Assembly: GCA_003255025.1 (NCBI GenBank)
Contig: QANY01004770.1
Span: 3,215,891-3,279,890 of the forward strand
Direction: 5' to 3'
From: Datisca glomerata
Taxonomy: Eukaryota > Streptophyta > Magnoliopsida > Cucurbitales > Datiscaceae
Length of the DNA stretch: 64,000 nt
In this document: positions 48,841 through 58,823 of the stretch, one piece after another
Numbering within the stretch: the first letter of the stretch is position 1
How the letters are laid out: every line of letters starts with the position of its first letter
The notes under the pieces: generated by a model
What the model was told of the DNA's origin: nothing
Database searches by the model: none
Seen by the model: the letters and a program-made list of their open reading frames with translations, nothing else
Program-made: the position numbers and the translations under genes

Positions 48841-49590
48841 AAAAATAATTTACCTTTGGCAAAATGTCATGGAAGGAATAATTAATAAATCAAGAAATTT
48901 GAAATAATCATTCTGATATCATGATGGCTCTCTAGCATAATGCAACAGCTAAGATGATCTCTCCAAATCAAGGCACAAAGTCCTAGATTGCAATTATCGA
49001 AGGATGACAACAATTATGACTTCCCCCACTAAGGAAATAATGAAGACATAAAGACCAAGATAACAATTATCGAGGAATCTTTGCATTTTCTGTTTTCTGT
49101 AATTATTGTACTAGTTATCAACTAATTAGGCAACTATTTATCCTTTTTACTATCTTAGTCAAAATTGTAATGTAAAATGTTTTTACTTTAGTGGTAAAGA
49201 ATAGTGCAGATTAGTGATGAGTTCCCGGTGAACTCCACTCTCCTTGCCTATAAATAGGCTGCTCTGTCTCTCATTTGTTTCCTAGAACTGATTTTCAACT
49301 CTTAACAATTTTGGGAGAAAACTTATTTTGAAAACAAAGCTTTATTCTTCCTCCATTTTTGTAATCTTTTCTTCTTTCTTCTCAAAATTAATTAGTGAGT
49401 GGGAGCACTAATTAATCATTGAAAATTATTTTCTTTAATACTTATAAGTTTTAATCTTACGTCAATAACAATTTTACTGTTGGTTGTTGTTTGAATTCTT
49501 GCTTCTCTAAAACCTAGTCTTTAAAATACTTCAATTATACTCTATTCCACCTCTTTTGGCTGGTTCTTATTACTATTGTTTAAATTAATA
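48841..49590 (+). promoter_or_regulatory. Pararetrovirus intergenic region with TATA box
   Basis: The stretch follows the end of the second ORF. CTATAAATAG at 49250-49259 is a good TATA box, and about 60 bp further a leader begins (AACTCTTAACAATTTTGGGAG) that is shared with the other two copies at 51200 and 57975. The sequence ends at an inverted junction near 49590, where CTAATACCAAAAA is the complement of a tRNA-Met-type primer-binding site. It is not known whether the promoter is active. Confidence 0.6.
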
Positions 49591-49609
49591 TCTAATACCA
49601 AAAAGGCAG

Positions 49610-50720
49610 AATTGATATTCAGATAAGTTTTCTCTAAAAGATTTATTAAAGGAGTTTCTTTCAGGGACTAATTAGGTTTAGCTCATGAAGATCATCAACC
49701 TTATTCTCAATTTTATCTAATTGTTTTCCTATTGTTATTAAACTTTGATTGGTGTATTTAACTTGTTCAACTACTTTTTTTTATTGGGTTCTTCTTCCTT
49801 TGAAATCTTAAAAGGAGAATCAGTCATTAAGGAATTTTTGTGATCAATTATAATTTTCCTAGGTGAGGGATGACTAGTAGACACCACACTAGAGTCTTCC
49901 TTGACCCATTTTATCTTAGAAATTACTTTAATATTTTTTTCATAAATATCCTCGATATAATTAAGGAAAAGCATATAAACTCTAAATTCTTGCATGAACG
50001 TCTTCTATTCAGCAAGGATAATTTTTTTATCCAAATTATATGTCTATATGAACTTATTTCGTCTATTGAGATTGGTTGGGTCATTCATGTGTTGGGTTAA
50101 ACCCTCATAATCAGGCTTGTATTCTTTGCTTAAGGTGTCTATATTCAAAACTAAGGTTGGGGATTGACATGAGGTAAGGCTCCTTGGAAATTAGATTCAG
50201 TTGATGATTCGCTTCGTCACATTGTTCAGTCTTATTATCAAAGATTGACTGACTAACTTGAGAATCTGTGCTATGCTTTTAAGTTTTAAATTTTTTAATT
50301 CATGTTCTAATTGTTGAATCCTAAGATCTTTATCATTATTAACAGTTGATCCAAAAAAGGAATTTCTAGGAGTACTAGATTGTTTTTTTATTAAGGAATT
50401 TGGGTATATTCCACACCATATGATCTACTTGATCATCTGCTAACTATTCAAATTTTTCTTTATTAATTATGTTTGGTATTGTATTTATTATAGACATATT
50501 GCTACAAGAAGAATTACTTCTAAATAACTTACTCATTGCTGAAAATAACTAAATTATTCTTATGATTGTAAATTTCATCATGCATTTTGATTCTCAAACA
50601 TGCTATGATTCTACAACCTCCTATGAATTGGACTTTTCTCCCTTTTACCTTTACAACTACCCTACCCTCGGGATTCACGTATCTAAAAGGTCTTATTAGG
50701 GTGCCTAAAGTAAACCAAAT
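49610..50720 (-). pseudogene. Pararetrovirus movement protein C-terminal part and capsid N-terminal part
   Basis: Read from 50720 down: RYVNPEGRVVVKVKGRK, FIGGCRI and CLRIKMHDEIYNH form a movement-protein stretch of the caulimovirid type. It continues through NIINKEKFEQLADD-like and VDHMVWNIPKFLNKK blocks and a coiled segment (RIQQLEHELKNLKL) into the start of the capsid region: IEDIYEKN, IKWVKEDSSVV, HPSPRKIII and SPFKI. Stops and shifts interrupt it. It continues the minus-strand virus unit past the intergenic region at 50750-51960, so the integrated DNA is circularly permuted. Lineage assignment (florendovirus-like) is an inference. Confidence 0.7.
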
Positions 50721-50749
50721 TGAGAATAGCTGATTTTATAAATGGAGAT

Positions 50750-51960
50750 GAAGTAAAAAGAGCTGATGAAGCTAATTGTAATAATGGATTTTTTTCTCAA
50801 GGATTTTTTTAAAAATAGTATTACATATCTTTTACTGATATATTTGTTATGAATATTATATACATTAATTATCATTTTCATTTAAGTACATAAGATAGAC
50901 GTGTATGTTGCATATATCTGTCTTGGACATCAACAAACTATTACTCTATAAGTTCAATAAATCGACAACGTGAAAACTAATTTATAAAATTTTCAATTGA
51001 TTCACTAATTCGACTTTTTACTTTCAATTTTATTTACTAATGACACAACTAATGATAGTATGCATAAGTTGGATTATTTTCAATAAACTTACAGGTATTG
51101 AGAATTATTTTACAATAATTAATTAGTGTTCTCGCTCACTAATTAATGATGAGGAGGAAGAAGAAAGATTACAAAAGAGGTGGAAGAAGAATGCTTTATT
51201 TCCATAACAAGTTTCTCTCAATATCGTTAAGAGTGAAAAACAAGTTCATGCCTGGTAACAGTCTACTCTTTGTATTCAAGTAATTATACAAGTAAGCAAT
51301 TAAAACAATTAAGCAACAATAAAAGCAATAACCAACCATAAAGGTGATTAACCAAATAGAAATTGATACATTAGATTCACATATTAGAAAAACAAAGATT
51401 ACAGAGAAATAATCAATTATAAAAATAACCAGCCACTTGGGCGGAAAGTCAGATTAAATAAAAATAATTATTCAACGAAACTAATAAACAACAATAGCAA
51501 CAAGAACCAGCCATTTGGGCGATGAAGAACAATAATTATGAATAATTATTTTATTTAATTTGACTCTTCGTCCAAGTGGTTGGTTATTTTTACCTGCACT
51601 ATTCTTTTCTACAAAAGTAAAAATATTTTACATTTCTACTTTTGACTAATTAAAGTAAAAAGAATAAATAGTTGCCTAATTATTTCACAACTAATACAAT
51701 AATTGTAGAAAAGGACAAATTACAAAGATTCCTTGATATTTGTTATTTTGGGTTCAATGTCTTGATTGTTGTCGTTCCTTGATAATTGCTATCTTGGAGT
51801 TTTGTGTCCTGATTGTTGATTTATTAGAAAAATCATAATTATTGTCTTGAAAATTCATTTGACTATTGCTGTTGGAGAGTCATTATTGCCATTGATAATT
51901 GTTCATCTTGATAGTTGCATTGTGCTAAAGTCTCATCATTTTGCCAAAGGTGAATTATTT
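50750..51960 (-). other. Pararetrovirus intergenic/leader region with hairpin, minus-strand copy
   Basis: The stretch lies between the second ORF (ending 51965) and the movement protein on the minus strand. It contains the leader blocks also found at 49310 and 57975, and a 53-bp hairpin: 51421-51473 pairs with 51539-51591 (arms contain AACCAGCCACTTGGGCG and its complement). The TATA box of the 49250 copy is absent at the equivalent place. The whole 50750-51591 part is an inverted copy of 57611-58455. Confidence 0.65.
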
Positions 51961-51964
51961 TTCT

Positions 51965-53300
51965 TTATTCATCGTCATTGTGATTAATGTCATCAAACGG
52001 ATCCTGAGCATCTTGAAATGCGTCATAGGCCCATTGTGGTAAGACATGACCCTTTAGTTTATTTTTATCCTTAAATTGCTAAGAGGTAGCTATTTCTGAT
52101 GATGGAGATTTTTGGATATTTGGTGTAATTGAGGGACTTGACTCTATTGATGACTCAAAGTCAGAGTTGTTATTGTCTTCTAGGAGGATAAGCATTTTTG
52201 GGATTAATTCTTGCTTCAATTTGGATTTTGATTTTGTGGCCTTGGATTTTCCCTTTAAAGAGGGTTCTGATTCGAATCTGAATTCTTTGGATGAACTGGA
52301 TGATTTGGTTTATGAATCTAGATTAACGGGTTCATTAATTTTTAATGGAGCCTAAGAAGAAGGATTGGCCAATTTTAACTGAGGCAATTATTTTTTGGGT
52401 ATTAAATTTATTCCACCATTTAACATAGTATTGTCTGATGAGAATTTCTTCTTCAATTGAATACTACCACTTCAAAATCCAGGGTATTTCATATTTATTT
52501 GTAAAACAGAGTAACTGTGGAAAAAAACCTCAATTAGTGAGGTTTCGTACAATTTTAGAAAAAAATAAAAACTTTGTTGAAATTCAATTGGAAATAATTC
52601 TAAGACTGTGCCATGGATTGACCACCATCTTAAGAACCATTTTAGAAAATTAATTTTTAAATTTTTATAAAAATTGAAAAAACCAAGAGTGAGAAAAATC
52701 ACTATTTTGATGTAGGAAAATCATGTGTCAAGCATCAATATAGTCAAAATAATTATATTGTTTTTATTTAAAAGAATTTTGAGACCAAAAGGATAGGCTT
52801 TCCATTCTTCCATGGCTATAATTTTGAGAATGTAGAAGGAATGACAAAGGATCCTTCCTTCAGAACTTTTTATTGAGCTAATATTAGAAGACTTGGTTTC
52901 TAAGAGAATGTATCCATAGAAACTAAGACGTTTGTCCTTGTGAACAGAGACAAAGTGGAAATCTAGAAGGAAATGAGATTTTTCTATTTTAGCAGGATCT
53001 TTCAAATGAACGAATGTGGGCTCAATATGAAAGAGATTTTTGCTGGGGATTTTTCTGAAATATGGGGATGATTTTCTGTATTTTGTAATTGGTTGATTGA
53101 CTAATTGTGGATCAAAAGGTTTAGTAATCGAGAATGAGTCAAATCGGTTGACTAGAGCTGATTGGTAATTGGGTCTGATGGACTTAAGTATTGTTAATTG
53201 GGTTTGTTTAGAAGGAGAATACTCCTCTTTAATGTGGGCTTTAAGGGCTAATTGTAGAGTCGAAGACTCCCCTTTGATTCCAAGTTTTGAGGCATGGGGC
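51965..53300 (-). pseudogene. Pararetrovirus second ORF, minus-strand copy
   Basis: Downstream of RNase H on the minus strand. The frame 53280-52721 is open and includes STLQLALKAHIKEEY, KSIRPNYQSALVNRF, NQPITKYRKSSPYFRK, SKNLFHIEPTFVHLKD and SFYGYILLETK. Further on, FLRWWSIHGTVLELFP, KWQYSIVEE and YVKWWNKFN are visible in other frames, and the C-terminus has an acidic DPFDD end near 51985. Function unknown. About 500 bp present in the plus-strand copy (47000-47500) are missing near 53300, replaced by a short GTGGGGTCTAGGCCCC-like stretch. Confidence 0.7.
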
Positions 53301-53324
53301 CTAGACCCCACCTTGACGTACCTA

Positions 53325-55250
53325 CAAAAATTCATGAGTAAGAAAGTCATGAATTGAATTATTAACGCCTTGAATATATTCAATGTGAAAATAAAAAATA
53401 CTAAGAATGGACTGCCATCGAGCAAAAATCTGTTTGGAAGTAATATTTTTAACATTTTTTTCCAAAACATGTTTCGCAGATTTACAGTCAATTTTTAAGA
53501 GAAATTTTTTATTCACTAGGTCATTCTGAAATTTTTGTATACATAAGACAACAGATAAAATTTCTTTTTTAATTGTACTGTAATTTATTTGTGATTGAGT
53601 CCAAGTTCCAAATGTGAACCTAATAATTTACTCTGGAGATTCTGGAGAAACATTTTGTAATAAAATATCTCTATATCCAAGTTCAGAGACATCAGTTTGG
53701 ACAATTTTAAAAGAATTATTAATAAGGATGTCAAGATAAGGAAGTGTCTTTTAATATGAGTTTTAATTTTTTAATTAAATTGGTATGCACAGTTGTCCAT
53801 GGAGGGTGGTTTTTCTTAAGCCTTTCAAAAAGAGGCTTGCAATCAATTTTCAAATTATTGTAAAAATCATATATGTAATTCAATGATCCTAGAAATCTTT
53901 GCAATTAATTTTTACCAGTGATCTCATCAGGAAATTTATCAGCAAATTGCATGACTCGGTCAATTGGTTTAATAATGGAATGATATACTTCAAATCCTAG
54001 AAATCTAATCATAGATTACAATTTCGATTTTACTTGCAGAGATAACTTAACCATTTTACTTTATTATCCTAGCAAATAATTTAAGGTGTTTCCAATGTTG
54101 ATCTATTGATTTCGAGAAAATAAGAACATCATCAATATAAACAATTGAGAAATCAGTAAATTGATTAAAGATTTCATTCATTATATTTTAAAATTTACTT
54201 GGAGCATTTTTAAGACCAAAAGACATTACATTCCATTCGTAATGGCCAAATGGAGTTACAAATGTAGTTTTGTATTTATCATTTTCATTTATCTAGATTT
54301 GTCGGAATCCAGATTTCTTGTCAAACTTAGAGTAATCCAGATTTCATGTCAACAACAGCTCCAAGTTTGTTGACTAAGTTCCTTTTAATTGGTATTGGAT
54401 GTCTTATCCATTCTAGAACATTGTTAAGAAGCTTGTAATTAATTACTTATCAAGAACTCCTCGTTCAATTTTGCTGGCCTTTTGGACATAAAAGGCCGAG
54501 CAAGACTAAGGAGATTTGCTCTTTCTAATAATATTTTTATTGAGCAGCTCTGCAATTTATTTCTTACAGAATTCAAGCATTTCAGAATTCATCTGAATTG
54601 GTCGTGCCTTTGTTGGGATATTATTTTCATCAAATCCCTTAATATAAGACATACTGACAGTATGGTGCTTCCTATGCCAGAAATCATTGGGAATGTCAGC
54701 ACATAATTCTTTACAATTTTCTTGTTCAAAGATTTTAATTTCTTTTGGAAGAGCAGGATTTGAAGTCATTCTTCAATTATTTTGAATTTTATGTTGTCTT
54801 GTAGAAAATATAATTGTTTTTCTTTACAAGAAATTAAATTTATAATTTTAAAAATAGATTTTGTTTTAAAGTTTTTAATTTCTCATTGTGATAAAATGAA
54901 AGAAATTTGAAATTGATAGGTTTTTCTATGGGATAAGTAATTATCTCATCATACTCTGTTGTAAAATGATACAATAGAAAAATGAATGGTAAACCCAAAA
55001 TAAGTTTATCTGTTATATTTTTTACTAGGATAAATGATGTTTTAAAACATACATTGTCTTGGGAAATATGAACTTTGAAAATTTCATAAATGATATGCAT
55101 AGTACCATTGGCGATGACAAATATTCTGTTGTCTTCTTGAAGTAATTGGTAGGAATGAATCCTTCATGCATACAATTTAAATCAGCTCCTGAATCAATAA
55201 GAGTCATTGAAGTGAAATCAAAATCTTGAATTATTATTCTAAGCATTATG
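53325..55250 (-). pseudogene. Pararetrovirus protease, reverse transcriptase and RNase H
   Basis: This is the enzymatic part of a caulimovirid polyprotein, in order from right to left. Protease begins near 55240 and shows TLIDSGADLNCMHEGFIPT with an intact DSGAD active site, followed by CFKTSFILVKN and LILGLPF (55050-54950). Reverse transcriptase begins near 54760 with the block DFWHRKHHTVSMSYIKGF and PTKARPIQMNSEML, and the catalytic YIDDVLIFS is intact near 54130. RNase H ends with FLLKIDCKSAKHVLEK, SKQIFARWQSILS and EYIQGVNNS (53510-53330). Frame changes and stops lie between the blocks, so no polyprotein is made. In the family this enzyme copies the RNA pregenome into DNA. Confidence 0.85.
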
Positions 55251-55299
55251 TGTCATTTCTTAATTTTGATGTGATTAAGGGTTTGAATGAAATTATCAT

Positions 55300-56960
55300 C
55301 ATCTTGATTGCTGACAACATGTTCTTCAACCTCATTATAAAAAAATGGGGATTTACTAGGTTTTCCTAGTTCCCTGGATTCATGATTTTTTGTTAAATTT
55401 TCTACTTTTAAAAAATTTAATTACTTTGTTATTTTTGTGTTTGAATATTTTAATTATTTTATTTCGATTTTAATATTATTTATTTCTTTTTGAAGTTCTT
55501 GTAAAGTAATTTATTTTTCCTTTCCTTTAACTTTGTTAAACTCCATAGAGATGTTAGAAGAATCAATGTCAGAACTTGAAGAGTTTTGATTCATCAGATT
55601 CAGGGGATTCAAATTCTCCTAAATCATCATTACTACTTTCATAGTAATATATTGTTTCTATTATTCTAAAAAATTCTTGTTTTCCTTCGTCAGTAATTTT
55701 TAATTGATTGATTTTAATTTTGACTTAATAAGTGTTGGAAAAATGATCATTCTGGCCACATTTAAAATGCTTAACTTTACTTTTATCAATAAAATTTCTA
55801 TTGAATTTTCATTTTGAATAATTTTTATTCTTAGATAAGTATTTGTCAATTTTTTTTCTGGAATTTTTTCCTCTAAGGTTTATAAATTCTTTTAGGATTT
55901 AGATGGGAATTTTTCATATTCTTTTAGGAAGAAACAATAGCGGGTAAACCATATTGCTCAGATAAAATACCTAACTCATATTTGACAGTTTTATTTTATT
56001 TTTTAATTTGTTTATTGATTTTCATGTCTATGCGCATTCTTAGACCTTCTTTATATTGTAGTGACAATTTGTACCATTGATGAGACTATTATAGTCTATA
56101 TTTCTGAGGTCATCACGACGGACTGTTCTAATTTTATGGGCAAACAAATTTGGTAAGCCATTTATGATTTTTTCATTCCAAAAGGGCTGATTACTATTAT
56201 CCCTAGACATTACTCTGGACAAAAAATATTTTTATACCAGTCAAAATCACTTAGGGTATGATACTTAAGATTGGTTAATTGGTCAGGGATACGCGAAGCA
56301 ACATTACTTGGAGCTCCAATGAAATGTTCAATTATTGTGTAAAGAAGTGTATTTGTGGCATCAGGCATTGTTTTCTGATCTTCTTCAATAATTAGGGCTC
56401 CTTCAGCATCAATCTTTATTACTGTAATGATTGTATTTTTAGATTCTTCGGTGAGATGCTTTTCCCACTGGGAATGAAGCATTCTAGTGAATCCTGTGAC
56501 TAAAAGTTTGATTACCTCATTGTGAGGCAAATTGTGTGTGCTAATGTAACTGGTGGATACCATAGCCATGTGTTATAATTTGTTGATGACTTCCTGTTTT
56601 GAAAGCCCATCAATATTCCATTCTTATAATTTTTCTGCAGAAACAAAAAATTGATTAATTAGAGAAGATTCAGTAATTTAAATGTCTGGAGGAATAGGCT
56701 TTTATTCCATTTTCTTTCCAATTTATTCATTCCTTAAATTTTAAAATTTTCTTCAATATTATGAATGGTTGAAGATTAATTAATTATGGATGATTCATAG
56801 ATGGAATCAGACCTATGACTTTTAGAATTAAAACTACTATCTTGGGTAATTACCTTAACAGAAGTAGATTACTCAATACATTTATTCTTCAATTATTAAA
56901 GCATTTTATCAATCTTCTTATTGAGGGGAATGATATTCTCTCAGATATTAATTTAAACAG
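55300..56960 (-). pseudogene. Pararetrovirus capsid region
   Basis: Upstream of the protease. The open piece 56569-56210 includes HNEVIKLLVTGFTRML, WEKHLTEESKN, TNTLLYTIIEHFIG and LTNLKYHTLSDFDWYK, followed by NQPFWNEKIINGLPNLFAHK (56190-56130). This order is typical of caulimovirid capsid domains in angiosperm endogenous elements. A degraded zinc knuckle reads FKCGQNDHFSNTY near 55770 (the last cysteine is tyrosine), followed by an acidic tail with ESSNDDLGEFESPES (55640-55590). Before 56569 the N-terminal part appears in other frames (SHRSDSIYESS near 56800). Stops and shifts disrupt it. Confidence 0.75.
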
Positions 56961-57440
56961 TAAAATACGTATAAATTAATGTCTTAAATTAAACAGGAAG
57001 TCTAATAATAATTCTGCAAGCCTTTCACAAACTCTTTTGGATTCTTTTCAAACCTTGAAATACTTAGGAAGATAATTTAAAAGAAAGAAAATAAAAAAAG
57101 AACTAGGATTGGCTCTGATACTAAAGAGGCGGAATTGCGTATAATTATTAATTGTGCATGATTCATAGGTGGAATCAGACCTACGGTTTTATGAATCAAA
57201 ACTATTGTCTTGGTTAATTATCTGTTGAGTCATATACTTTTGTTAAGGTAATTAATCAATACAGTGTATTTGATTCGGAAAGTCACAGATCTTATTCTTT
57301 TCATACCTGAATTAAAATTAAAATATTTTGAAAGACTTAGGAAGGTAATTCAAAAAAAATGAAATACTAAGTTTAGTAATAATACTCCAAGCCTCTCACA
57401 AACTCTTTTGGATTATTTTCAAATCTGCAATGACTTTTAC
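56770..57440 (-). repeat. Imperfect duplication near the capsid start
   Basis: A block with GATGGAATCAGACCTA and AAAACTACTATCTTGG (56785-56850) recurs with changes at 57165-57230. A second block with CACAAACTCTTTTGGATT occurs at 57025 and 57398. The offset is about 373-380 bp, so roughly 300 bp were duplicated in tandem with rearrangement. Confidence 0.6.
57106..57125 (-). other. Pararetrovirus primer-binding site
   Basis: The complement reads TTTAGTATCAGAGCCAATCC, close to the tRNA-Met complement used by Caulimoviridae to start minus-strand synthesis. The similar TTTGGTATTAGA is found at the junction near 49591-49603. Confidence 0.6.
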
Positions 57441-57538
57441 AAGCTCCTATGAAGTCGACTCTTCTCCCATTTGCCATTACAACTACCCAACCCTCAGGAT
57501 TTACGTATCTAAAAGTTCTTATTGGGGTGCATGAACTA
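57430..57538 (-). pseudogene. Pararetrovirus movement-protein fragment
   Basis: Read downward: a degraded RYVNPEGWVVVMANGRR and FIGACK, parallel to the movement-protein piece at 50690-50600. It is truncated on both sides, on the left by the duplication and on the right by the foldback starting at 57539. Confidence 0.65.
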
Positions 57539-57851
57539 AACCAAATAGAAACTGATACGTCAGATTCATAGATTATAAGAACAAAAATTACTGAGAAATA
57601 ATCAATTATAGAAATAACCAGCCACTTGGGCGAAGAGTCAAATAAAATAAAATAATTATTCGTAATTGTTGTTCTTCACCGCCCAAGTGGCTGGTTCTTG
57701 TTGCTATTATTGCTTAATTGCTTCTTTGAATAATTATTTTTATTTAATCTGACTCTTCGCCCAAGTGGCTGGTTATTTTTATAATTGATTATTTCTCTGT
57801 AATATTTATTTTTCTAATATGTGAATCTAATGTATCAATTTCTATTTGGTT
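57539..57851. repeat. Long foldback (inverted repeat) at a virus-virus junction
   Basis: 57539-57661 pairs with 57728-57851: about 124 bp per arm, mostly identical by eye, separated by a 66-bp loop. The arms begin AACCAAATAGAAA and end AATAATTATTC. The shorter equivalent at 51421-51591 has 53-bp arms. Confidence 0.85.
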
Positions 57852-58455
57852 TACCGCCTTTATGGCTGGTTATTACTTTTATTGTTGCTTAATTGCTTTA
57901 ATTGCTTACTTGTATAATTACTTGAATACAAAGAGTAGACTGGTACCTGGCACGGAATTGTTCTCCACTCTTAACGATATTGAGAGAAAACTTGTTATGG
58001 AAGAAAGCATTCTTCTTCCTCCTCTTTTGTAATCTTTCTTCTTCTTCCTCATCATTAATTAGTGAGCGAGAACACTAATTAATTGTTATAAAATAATTCT
58101 CAATACCTGTAAGTTTATTGAAAATAATCCAACTTATGCATATTATCATTAATTGTGTCGTTAGTAAATAAAATTGAAAGTAAAAAATCGAATTAGTGAA
58201 TCAATTGAAAATTTATAAATTAGTTTTCACGTTGTCGATTTATTGAACTTATAGAGTAATAGTTTGTTGATGTCCAAGACAGATACATGCAACATACATG
58301 TCTATCTTATGTACTAAAATGAAAATGATAATTAATGTATACAATATTCATAACAAATATATCAGTAAAAGATATGTAATACTATTTTTAAAATCAAAAT
58401 CCTTGAGAAAAAAATCCATTATTACAATTAGCTTCAACATCTCTTTTTTACTTCT
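57611..58455 (+). other. Pararetrovirus intergenic/leader region, inverted plus-strand copy
   Basis: It is the reverse complement, with few differences, of 50750-51591 and includes the hairpin, the leader block GAGTAGACTGGTACCTGGCACG (in part) at about 57930, CACTCTTAACGATATTGAGAG and a conserved end TCCATTATTACAATTAGC near 58410. It stops at about 58455, where unrelated DNA begins. Confidence 0.8.
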
Positions 58456-58751
58456 CAATTTTATTTCACTATTTTTTCTTAATAATACATTCCTACACAC
58501 GTAAAGTTCATCGCATTTTCACATCATTTTGCATCAGTTAGTAAAATTTGCATCATTTTGACAATCAAGTACCACTTAATTTAGCTATCCAATAATTCTA
58601 CCACGTCTCCTTACAGAAGTCTAATATACAATTCTATGAACATAAATCTAAGTTAATATGATCAATTGAACAACAATATAAGAGTATCCTAACATATAAA
58701 TTTAGTTTGCAAAAAATATATGAAACTGAAATCTTAAAGAATATACATGTA

Positions 58752-58754
<3 letters not shown>

Positions 58755-58820
<66 letters not shown>
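58755..58820. repeat. (GA)33 microsatellite
   Basis: Thirty-three uninterrupted GA units. Confidence 0.97.
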
Positions 58821-58823
<3 letters not shown>

